This document shows positions 1 to 5,532 of a stretch of DNA of 7,492 nt, in pieces. Within the stretch, counting starts at the first letter, position 1, and each line of letters opens with the position of its first letter. The stretch is from the NCBI GenBank assembly GCA_030696435.1, contig JAUYSF010000215.1:1-7492 (forward strand), read 5' to 3'. This DNA is from Desulfoprunum sp. (GTDB lineage: Bacteria > Desulfobacterota > Desulfobulbia > Desulfobulbales > Desulfocapsaceae). The position numbers were made by a program, and so were the translations under genes. The notes under the pieces are model-generated. The model had not been told where the DNA came from. It saw only the letters and a list, made by a program, of their open reading frames with translations, and made no database searches.

Positions 1-28
1 CGATTGCTGAGAATAACCGGGAGAGAAG

Positions 29-259
29 CTATTGTTTTTTCGCCTGTTCTTCGTCCTGTTTGATACGGCTGCTTTCCTGTTCAGCGGCTATTTTAGCCTG
101 ATCAAGTGGGACCTTGATCGCCTGGACAGCCTCATTTGCCACTTTGTCCGTTCTCTGTTCGATTACGCCTTTCTCTTTTTTTTCCTGATCACTGGAACAG
201 GATGAGAGAGGAGAGCAGAGGATGAAGAGAGCCATAATTGTATAGAAATATTTTTTCAT
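29..259 (-). CDS. Small outer-membrane-type lipoprotein, function unknown
   Basis: A 76-residue product starts at the ATG at 259, chosen because an AAGGA ribosome site lies just upstream and because a lipoprotein signal begins there. An in-frame start at 376 would place 39 unrelated residues before the signal. The N-terminus is MKK, a hydrophobic stretch (about 4-17), then the lipobox LSSC with the lipidated cysteine at 21. Serine at the next position favours outer-membrane sorting under the E. coli rule. Residues 24-76 are highly charged (Lys, Glu, Gln, Asp) and predicted helical or coiled-coil, with one proline at about 51 splitting two helices. There is no enzymatic motif. It is probably a periplasm-facing helical lipoprotein; no specific role can be given. 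It lies 135 bp downstream of the ABC ATPase gene and is likely read from its own promoter. Confidence 0.75.
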   Translation of the reverse strand: MKKYFYTIMALFILCSPLSSCSSDQEKKEKGVIEQRTDKVANEAVQAIKVPLDQAKIAAEQESSRIKQDEEQAKKQ

Positions 260-301
260 GGAAAATCCTTGGGAAAGAAGAAAGGGAGAGTTTGACCGGG
301 C

Positions 302-331
302 ATTGTATTGGAGTGTTGACATTATTGTCTG
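302..331 (-). promoter_or_regulatory. Possible sigma-70-type promoter of the lipoprotein gene
   Basis: On the minus strand CAGACA (326-331) and TACAAT (302-307) are separated by 18 bp. This matches the consensus at 4 of 6 and 5 of 6 positions and would give a leader of roughly 35 nt before the ATG at 259. It is read from sequence alone and is weak evidence. Confidence 0.3.
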
Positions 332-394
332 ACGATACCACCCAATGGTGCGTAATGGCAAGATCTCGAATGGCATATCAATGTCAAATCAAGG

Positions 395-1783
395 TTATGG
401 GCCATAGGTTTCCAGCCTGATGTGTTGATGGAAGAAAGGTCGATGTTCATCTATTCTATGGCTGACATAAAGGATGGTGCATATCCGGCGCTCGGCAATC
501 TTGGCCAGGAATCCGAGCAGTTCCTGGCGATTGGCTTCATCCAACCCCTGGGTCGGTTCGTCGAGGATCAACAGACGTGGGAGTTTAATGAGGGCACGGG
601 CGATCAGGACCAGGCGCTGCTCGGCAAAACTCAGGCGGCGAAAGGGCTGAGAGGCCTTGCCTGCAAGGCCGATCCACTCCAGCCATTGTCTGGCCTTCTT
701 CTGCTGGGCGGCAGTTGCGTGACGGTACAAACCGATGGAGTCAAAAAGGCCTGAAATCACCACTTGCAGGGCAGTGCCGGGGATGTGATGATTGCGGTGA
801 ATCTCCGGTGAGACGATGCCCATATGCCGTTTCAGCTCCCAGATCGATTCACCGCTGCCACGCCTGATCCCGAAGATGTGCAGATCATTGGCATAGCATT
901 TGGGATTGTCGCCGGTGATGATATGCAAAAGGGTTGATTTACCGCAGCCATTCGGGCCGCTGATCAGGGTGTGACAGCCTTCATTGATGAGAAGATCGAG
1001 ATGTTGGAAGAGCAGAACCTCACCAAACCCGGCAAAACCATCCCGGAGGGCAACAAGTTCCTTCTGCTTGGTGTCGTCTGAGGTTGTTTCTCGGGCTTCC
1101 GGGAGTTCGGGATGGAAAAGGCCCTTTGACACAATAAGGTTGTTGTCAAGTTTCTTCAGGACGCCTTTCTTTCCTCCCTGCCAAAGAATTCGGCCCTGCG
1201 AGAGAACTGCCAGATGACTGCACCAGATGGGGATATCTTTGCGATTGTTGACGGTTGCGAGTAGCTGCACTCCGTGACCCAGGAGGGTAGCGAGGGCCTT
1301 GTCGAGCTCCCGGCAGCTGATCTCATCCAGGCCGTCGTAGAGATTCTGGAGCAAGATTTCGGTCCTCCCCTTCAGAATTTCCCGCAGGAGAATGAGCTTT
1401 CGGCTCTGACCTGAGCTGAGCTGTCGATAGCCTTTATCGAGAGAATCGCCCAGAGCAAGTGCCCGGACAAGAGGTGACCCCGAGCTGCCGGGTGGCAGAA
1501 ATGCCGCTGCCGGGGTGCCGGGGTCGGGTCGATCGAGGTAGTCGCTGTCGTCGAGACGCAGTTCTTCCTCGTAGATATCCTGCTGTATCTTGAATGAGAT
1601 GATCCCGGGAGTCTCCGGAAGGGCCAGGAAATCTGCTTTGAGCATATCGAGATTGCCGGTGAGCAGCGTGAAAAACTCTTCAATCCCCGAATCGTTGGCT
1701 CCGTAAAGGCACCAGGATTCTCCGGGCGCTGTGGAAAAAGAAGAGATCTGTAGCGCCGGATGTTTGAGATTGCGTATCTGCAT
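395..1783 (-). CDS. modF: ModF-like tandem ABC ATPase with a degenerate first nucleotide-binding domain
   Basis: 462 residues holding two ABC ATPase domains and no membrane segment, the architecture of E. coli ModF (about 490 residues). The second domain shares its characteristic stretches: NDL-IFG-RRGSGE-IW near 299-315 and ISGLFDSIGLY near 343-353. Domain 2 has a full Walker A (GPNGCGKST, 276-284), Walker B with catalytic Glu (LLILDEP, D408 E409) and H-loop His442, but a poor signature (LSFAEQ, 384-389). Domain 1 is the reverse. Its P-loop reads GANDSGIE (28-35), lacking Lys and Ser/Thr; the Walker B Asp-Glu is replaced by Gln-Asn (146-147); the H-loop His is Asn. Its LSSGQ signature (122-126) is intact. 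The start at 1783 has a GAGAGG site. No molybdate permease or regulator gene is nearby, so the molybdenum link is by family only. A general soluble ABC ATPase role is equally possible. Confidence 0.85.
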   Translation of the reverse strand: MQIRNLKHPALQISSFSTAPGESWCLYGANDSGIEEFFTLLTGNLDMLKADFLALPETPGIISFKIQQDIYEEELRLDDSDYLDRPDPGTPAAAFLPPGSSGSPLVRALALGDSLDKGYRQLSSGQSRKLILLREILKGRTEILLQNLYDGLDEISCRELDKALATLLGHGVQLLATVNNRKDIPIWCSHLAVLSQGRILWQGGKKGVLKKLDNNLIVSKGLFHPELPEARETTSDDTKQKELVALRDGFAGFGEVLLFQHLDLLINEGCHTLISGPNGCGKSTLLHIITGDNPKCYANDLHIFGIRRGSGESIWELKRHMGIVSPEIHRNHHIPGTALQVVISGLFDSIGLYRHATAAQQKKARQWLEWIGLAGKASQPFRRLSFAEQRLVLIARALIKLPRLLILDEPTQGLDEANRQELLGFLAKIAERRICTILYVSHRIDEHRPFFHQHIRLETYGP

Positions 1784-1901
1784 GAAAAAAACCTCTCAAC
1801 AAATCATGAGAAGAAGAAAACTGGACGACCCTGGTGGATGTGTGGAATCAGCATCGGTAGAAGGGAGGAGAACTCGGAGGATTATCATGAGGGAAAGTCA
1901 G

Positions 1902-2081
1902 TCATGAGGAAGGAGAAGTTTTGGAAATGGGTTGCTTCTTTCCCTCATCGTCGACGGCGATATCCATTTGGGACATGATCCAGCCACCAAAGATATCGCC
2001 GTTGGGGTTGGTGTCGGCCGGCATGGCAAGAGTGCGCAGAATCATATCGCCCGCTGGTGCGATAGTGTTATTATTGAGCAT
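1902..2081 (-). pseudogene. yciA: yciA acyl-CoA thioesterase remnant with an internal deletion
   Basis: A 59-codon frame starts at the ATG at 2081, inside the last codons of the preceding hydrolase gene (11-bp overlap, suggesting translational coupling). After a short leader, residues 14-41 match the conserved N-terminus of YciA hotdog-fold acyl-CoA thioesterases, including LRTLAMPADTN, NGDIFGGW and MSQMDI. The Asp of SQMD, the catalytic residue reported for the H. influenzae homologue, is retained. The frame then continues AVDDEGKKQPI, which resembles the extreme C-terminus of YciA (VAVD-EGK-). About 75-80 residues that normally lie between, including the central helix and most of the beta sheet, are absent. 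The frame stays open to a TGA at 1902. The product cannot form a hotdog fold, so this is called a pseudogene. Comparison with YciA is from memory of the family. Confidence 0.8.
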
Positions 2082-2829
2082 TATCTTCTGAATGCAGAGT
2101 ATCTGCGAGGAATTCGGTGAAACGACGCCAGGATTTTTTGTCGGCATCTTCCCGGTAACGTTCGGAGTTGAAGACCGTGAAGGCATGTGGTGCCCCACTG
2201 TAAGTGATCATCTCATGTGAGACATGGGCCTTTTCCAGATCCTGAGCGAGCAGGGCGAAATCATTCATACTAACGCTCTCGTCTGCAGTACCGTGGAGGA
2301 TCAGAACCTGACCCTTGGTTTTACTGTAATCCTGTCCCGCCGGTGTGGTTAGGCCTCCATGGAAGGTGACAAAACCCTTGAGATCGGCTCCGGATCGGGC
2401 CATTTCCAGGACGGCTGCCCCACCGAAGCAGTAGCCGACTGCCACTGCTTGAGAGCTCGTGATGCCATTTTTCCGGGCCGTGGCCAGTGCGGCTTCAAGG
2501 AGTTCCCGCATCTTTTTTCTATTTTGATACAGATCTCCAGTCAGCTTTTTTTTGTCCTCCATCGCAGTGGGGCGAACACCCTTGCCAAAGAGGTCGGCGG
2601 CAAATACGGCATAGCCCAGATCGGCCAGCATCTCTGCTCTCTTGATTTCGTAGTCTGTCAGGCCGTCCCAGTCGTGGACCAGGAGAACGAGGGGCGCGTT
2701 CACTGACGGAATGATGAAGTAACCTTCATAATCAGTGCCGTTCACGGTATAGCCAATCCGCTGGCCGGTTGCTGCAGAGGCAATGATGGCTGTGCAGAGC
2801 AGAAAAATGAGGATGATGAGTGAGCGCAT
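2071..2829 (-). CDS. Secreted dienelactone-hydrolase-family alpha/beta hydrolase
   Basis: 252 residues from the ATG at 2829, which has AAGGAG seven bases upstream and opens a signal peptide. An in-frame start at 2898 lacks a ribosome site. Residues 1-20 form a signal sequence (hydrophobic core 4-17, ASAA before the likely cleavage), so the mature protein is probably periplasmic. The rest is a dienelactone hydrolase fold: VLLVHDWDG near 48-56, the nucleophile elbow GYCFGG with Cys134, the acid Asp183 in HGTADESV, and His215 in GAPHAF. The Cys-Asp-His triad is complete. Family members hydrolyse lactones or small esters; the substrate here cannot be told, and no chlorocatechol-pathway genes are nearby. 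The 3' end overlaps the yciA remnant, implying a former two-gene operon. Confidence 0.9.
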   Translation of the reverse strand: MRSLIILIFLLCTAIIASAATGQRIGYTVNGTDYEGYFIIPSVNAPLVLLVHDWDGLTDYEIKRAEMLADLGYAVFAADLFGKGVRPTAMEDKKKLTGDLYQNRKKMRELLEAALATARKNGITSSQAVAVGYCFGGAAVLEMARSGADLKGFVTFHGGLTTPAGQDYSKTKGQVLILHGTADESVSMNDFALLAQDLEKAHVSHEMITYSGAPHAFTVFNSERYREDADKKSWRRFTEFLADTLHSEDNAQ

Positions 2830-3092
2830 AACGGGTCTCCTTATGTGAGCGTTTGGAAGGAATCCTCGGATCGAAAGCATTCTGGTGAGCTGTTGCATGC
2901 CGATTTAAGGAGGGAGCTCCATTCGAGGAAATATATATGTAAATGATGGATGGCTACATACATTCGCCTCATACTCTTGTCTTCATAAAGTAAGAGCCGG
3001 GCAGATAAAAATCAACAGGGAGAGGCTGCAGCTGCAATGATTTGTGAGATGAGGACGTGGTTGGGAAACTCATGCCCGACCGAGTGTCTCCC

Positions 3093-3590
3093 TTATCGTG
3101 TTCCTTCGGTAATTACCTGACCTCGTGAGGTAAAAGAAATGCCCTGTTGGTTCATGGTGCCGATCATGATTGACTCGACAATGGGTTGGTTGATCGGTTT
3201 GGTTGCCGACCATCTGACCAGAAAACTGGCCCCCGATCCTCCGGCTTTATCTGACTCGTTTACGAGAAACCGGACAGAAGAGAAGGGGCCGAGGGTGACA
3301 GGGGTATCAATATATTTTCTCAGGAATTTGCCGTTTGAATCGAAATAATCCGCTGTAGATAGGATCAGAGGGGCGCTCAGGTCGGTATTCCTGATACTGA
3401 GGGTGACCGTGAGATAGAACGGGTGCTCCCGGTCGCCGATATAGATATGAGAATAGGCTGGGACATAGACCGCCTGGCCGGTCGACAAGGGGTATTTGTC
3501 TTCGGCGATTACATCATTTAAGGTGAAAGCGAGGCATATGACCAAAACCAGGAGCAGGCGATGCTTACAGCGAAGGAGGAGGGCGGGCAT
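3093..3590 (-). CDS. DUF3124 family secreted protein
   Basis: 165 residues from the ATG at 3590, preceded by AGAGGT at six-base spacing. An open frame extends upstream to 3785, but those residues are not signal-like and the signal peptide begins at 3590. Residues 1-29 are a signal sequence (basic start, hydrophobic core 12-23, VIA then EDK). The mature part carries the sequence pattern I associate with DUF3124: VYVPAYSHIY (41-50), LSIRNTD (64-70), DYFDSNGKFLRKY (81-93), GGSGASFLVRW (117-127), and PIVESIMIGTMNQQGISFTSRG (136-157). It is a small, beta-rich periplasmic or exported protein of unknown function. It is transcribed divergently from the PilZ gene across a structured 300-bp region. The family name is from memory; no catalytic residues are evident. 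Confidence 0.85.
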   Translation of the reverse strand: MPALLLRCKHRLLLVLVICLAFTLNDVIAEDKYPLSTGQAVYVPAYSHIYIGDREHPFYLTVTLSIRNTDLSAPLILSTADYFDSNGKFLRKYIDTPVTLGPFSSVRFLVNESDKAGGSGASFLVRWSATKPINQPIVESIMIGTMNQQGISFTSRGQVITEGTR

Positions 3591-3673
3591 GTGAATACCT
3601 CTATAAAATTTTTTCCTCGTAGCTTGAGACGGCAAAAAATAGACAAGTCTTATCTTTGTAGCCTGTTTTGGAG

Positions 3674-3694
3674 AATCTTTGAAAGATTTTTTTC
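3674..3694. repeat. 15-bp palindrome followed by a T-run
   Basis: AATCTTT-G-AAAGATT at 3674-3688 is a perfect dyad around one base, and the plus strand continues with six more T residues. It resembles a small intrinsic terminator for the plus strand, but no recognised plus-strand gene ends upstream. It could equally be a regulator's binding site for the DUF3124 gene, which it precedes by 84 bp. Confidence 0.4.
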
Positions 3695-3767
3695 TCTGCT
3701 GAGAAAATGGAGAGCAGGGAGATCGGTTCTGATCGATAGTCAATGGCCAGAAATCCTGAAAAAGGCC

Positions 3768-3783
3768 GCTCTTTTTAAAGAGC
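3768..3783. repeat. 16-bp palindrome in the DUF3124/PilZ divergent region
   Basis: GCTCTTT-TT-AAAGAGC forms a perfect 7-bp stem. Read on the minus strand, it is followed closely by GGCCTTTTT, so in the DUF3124 leader it could act as a terminator or attenuator. As DNA it could be an operator lying just upstream of the likely PilZ -35 site. Confidence 0.4.
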
Positions 3784-3799
3784 AAAAGCAGCGGATCTT

Positions 3800-3828
3800 T
3801 TGATCTTTACGATTTTTCAGGATATACT
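3800..3828 (+). promoter_or_regulatory. Likely sigma-70-type promoter of the PilZ gene
   Basis: TTGATC (3800-3805) and TATACT (3823-3828) are separated by exactly 17 bp. They match the consensus at 4 of 6 and 5 of 6 positions. Transcription would begin near 3835, giving a leader of about 55 nt to the preferred start at 3890, or about 16 nt to the alternative ATG at 3851. Confidence 0.45.
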
Positions 3829-3889
3829 TCTCTTGTCTGCTGGAGAATACATGTCATCCAACCGGGGAATTGAGAGAGGAAAACAAGCA

Positions 3890-4258
3890 ATGTCGACCGA
3901 AAAAAGACGGTTCAGCCGCATCGGCTTCAATATGGTAGCGGAATTGACAGTGGGTGATCGGGTTTATTCCTTTTCGCGAGTGGCCAATCTCAGTGTCGGA
4001 GGCTGTCTTTTTGAGACGGCAGAAAACCTGAAGGTGGGTGCTGTCTGCCGGTTATGGCTGCCACTTGAACCAACCGACCCCGAGTTGGGTGTGGAGGTTT
4101 TCGGTGAGATAGCCCGTTGTGCTGATGAAACTATCAGTGTGCAATTCACCCGCATCGATCCCGAAAGTCTGTTTCATCTGCAAAATATCATCCTCTATAA
4201 TGCCGTTGATCCTGATCGGATTGAGGACGAAATCAATGAACATCCAGGCCTGATCTGA
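3890..4258 (+). CDS. Single-domain PilZ protein (predicted c-di-GMP binder)
   Basis: 122 residues from the ATG at 3890, chosen because PilZ proteins of this type commonly begin a few residues before the arginine motif. AGAGGA lies about nine bases upstream. An in-frame ATG at 3851, with GGAG five bases upstream, would add 13 residues and cannot be excluded. The c-di-GMP binding signature is complete: RRFSR (R6, R10, fitting RxxxR) and NLSVGG (N33, S35, G38, fitting [DN]xSxxG). The beta-barrel strands continue to ISVQFTRID (82-90). The C-terminal helix has F-HLQ-II-YN (95-104) and an acidic tail. It has no partner domain, signal peptide or membrane segment, so it is probably a cytosolic effector acting on another protein. 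No cyclase, phosphodiesterase or motility gene is in the window. Its target is unknown. Confidence 0.88.
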   Translation: MSTEKRRFSRIGFNMVAELTVGDRVYSFSRVANLSVGGCLFETAENLKVGAVCRLWLPLEPTDPELGVEVFGEIARCADETISVQFTRIDPESLFHLQNIILYNAVDPDRIEDEINEHPGLI

Positions 4259-4292
4259 GATTTTTGGGGAGATCGAGGAAAAATCCCAGGCC
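4247..4292. terminator. Interrupted inverted repeat between convergent PilZ and folA genes
   Basis: GGCCTG (4247-4252) pairs with CAGGCC (4287-4292), and GATTTTT (4259-4265) pairs with AAAAATC (4279-4285) around a 13-nt loop. The structure spans the PilZ stop codon (4256-4258). It sits where a transcript end is expected, but neither strand has a clean T-tract after the stem, so the terminator call is tentative. The following bases to the end of folA (4293-4462) show no convincing gene. Confidence 0.4.
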
Positions 4293-4462
4293 CGCAATTT
4301 CATAACGTTCCCCTTCCAGTCACCTGAGATACCGGCGAGCCCTGAGCCCCTGAATTACTCGCTTGCAGAGAGTATTTTCCCTGCTGATGTTGACGTGCCT
4401 GCGTCGATTTACCTTCTGTTTTTCCGAACAAATGCTGGTAAATGGGATTATCTCGGAGGGGT

Positions 4463-4942
4463 TCAGGAAGGAGTGCGGCGGTAGGTGATGACGGTGAAGG
4501 CTTCTGTGCCGGCATGTCGTTTCCGGGATATTTCCTGAAACTCTGTACAACTGAATTCAGGGAAAAAGGCGTCGCCATCGACTTCGTGATCGAGAACGGA
4601 GAGGATGAGGCCTGTTGCTAGAGGCATTGCCAGAGTGAATATCTGTTCGCCACCGATGACGAAGACCAGCTTTCCCTCGCGACAGAGTCCAAGGGCTTGC
4701 TCAAATGTTGCTGCTCGTGTTGCACCGGGCGGTGCAAAAGACGGATCGCGGCTGAGGACGATATTCTCTCGTCCCGTCAGAGGGGCAGGAAGTGAGGCAA
4801 AGGTTTTGCGGCCCATAATCAGGGCATGGCCCATGGTCGTGGCCTTGAAAAACCCCAACTCTTCCGGGATATGCCAGGGCGTTTGGCCTTTTCGTCCGAT
4901 GACCCTGTTGGTGGACATGGCAGCGATGAGAAGGATGTCCAT
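4463..4942 (-). CDS. folA: Dihydrofolate reductase
   Basis: 159 residues, the same length as the E. coli enzyme. It reduces dihydrofolate to tetrahydrofolate with NADPH in the cytosol. Motifs in order: ILLIAAMSTNRVIG (3-16); PWHIPEEL (22-29), where Glu28 aligns with the catalytic acid (Asp27 in E. coli); FFK (31-33); IMGRKTFASLP (42-52), the NADPH-binding GRKTF; NIVLSRD (60-66); FVIGGEQIF (94-102), the Gly-Gly NADPH loop; and DGDAFFPEF (122-130). All core motifs are present, so it should be active. The ATG at 4942 is fixed by the conserved N-terminus, although no good Shine-Dalgarno sequence precedes it. It is transcribed alone, divergent from the zinc-ribbon genes, and no thyA or other folate gene is adjacent in the window. 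Confidence 0.96.
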   Translation of the reverse strand: MDILLIAAMSTNRVIGRKGQTPWHIPEELGFFKATTMGHALIMGRKTFASLPAPLTGRENIVLSRDPSFAPPGATRAATFEQALGLCREGKLVFVIGGEQIFTLAMPLATGLILSVLDHEVDGDAFFPEFSCTEFQEISRKRHAGTEAFTVITYRRTPS

Positions 4943-4982
4943 TTGACGATAAGAGAGGAAAAGAATAAAATAGGTATTGTAT

Positions 4983-5011
4983 TTGCTGACTCTGCTATTT
5001 AATAATACGAT
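4983..5011 (+). promoter_or_regulatory. Possible promoter of the zinc-ribbon gene pair
   Basis: TTGCTG (4983-4988) and TACGAT (5006-5011) are 17 bp apart, each matching 4 of 6 consensus positions, in a very AT-rich stretch between folA and the zinc-ribbon genes. An imperfect dyad at 5016-5033 (ATGC, T-run, A-run, GCAT) lies just downstream and could be an operator. The evidence is weak, and other -10-like hexamers overlap. Confidence 0.3.
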
Positions 5012-5078
5012 AATTATGCATTTTTAAAAGCATGAAAACAATAGAGAGTGCTATCGACTATCTCGGGAGGTTTTGGTA

Positions 5079-5435
5079 ATGAAAGTAATTTGTCCCCATT
5101 GTGGGTTAAAAGGGACTGCGGATAAGATTTTGCAGGACAAAAAAGTTCGATGTCCACAATGCCAGAAAATTTTCAGACTGAGTGAGACAAATGCCTTTTC
5201 AGTTATAACGACGTCTCAAGAAATCAACGTTGCCGATCCGCTGGAAAACGTGAAGCAGGATCAACCTGATCAGCCGCTGCATATCGAAATTCCGGTGTCT
5301 CAGGTGGTCCCGCAACCTGGAAAGATTCCTGCAATGGAACTGGGGATCTGTTCTATCTGTGGCTTTTCCCTGAGTCAGGCCTATCTTGAAAAAAAGGATG
5401 AAAAGCTGTACTGCCGGATATGTCTGCCTGCCTGA
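5079..5435 (+). CDS. Double zinc-ribbon protein (N-terminal MJ0042-type)
   Basis: 118 residues from the ATG at 5079, preceded by GGGAGG (5065-5070) at eight-base spacing. A TTG two codons earlier is not preferred. Residues 1-35 form an MJ0042-type zinc ribbon with C5-x2-C8 and C25-x2-C28, matching the CPHCG and RCPQC knuckles. Residues 36-88 are a polar, low-complexity linker rich in Gln, Pro and Asp. Residues 91-115 form a second four-cysteine knuckle pair (C91-x2-C94 and C112-x2-C115). There is no signal peptide or membrane segment, so it should be cytosolic and bind two zinc ions. MJ0042 ribbons occur at the N-termini of many deltaproteobacterial proteins of mostly unknown function. It is the upstream member of a tandem pair with the gene at 5533, which has a near-identical leader and N-terminus. 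The specific role is unknown. Confidence 0.85.
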   Translation: MKVICPHCGLKGTADKILQDKKVRCPQCQKIFRLSETNAFSVITTSQEINVADPLENVKQDQPDQPLHIEIPVSQVVPQPGKIPAMELGICSICGFSLSQAYLEKKDEKLYCRICLPA

Positions 5436-5532
5436 AAAAGAGGCCGATTGCAACATGTCTTGCCAATAACCTGAGTCAATTGTTGACACGAAAATCGTAA
5501 CCGGGGCGCAGGTCCTGTCGGGAGGTTTGGCG

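Noticed and set aside
964..1683. Alternative frames within the ABC ATPase gene on both strands
   Set aside because: They are shadows of the 462-codon gene and show no motif of their own.
2830..2898. Upstream in-frame start for the dienelactone hydrolase
   Set aside because: It would bury the signal peptide behind 23 residues and lacks a ribosome site, whereas the ATG at 2829 has AAGGAG.
3063..3092. Imperfect inverted repeat GGGAAACTC...GAGTGTCTCCC just after the DUF3124 stop
   Set aside because: The stem is interrupted by unequal internal bulges and there is no T-tract on the minus strand, so a terminator call is not supported.
4052..4303. A minus-strand frame with a good GGAAGGGG ribosome-like site before its ATG at 4303
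   Set aside because: Most of it is antisense to the clearly real PilZ gene and the product has no recognisable feature. The purine run is probably coincidental.
4300..4578. Minus-strand frames beyond the end of folA
   Set aside because: They begin inside folA in another frame, are Ser/Pro/Gln/Arg-rich and show no family resemblance. The 4293-4462 gap holds no supported gene.
5483..5488. Perfect TTGACA between the two zinc-ribbon genes
   Set aside because: No -10-like hexamer is found 16-18 bp downstream, so the second gene is more simply read through from the first.
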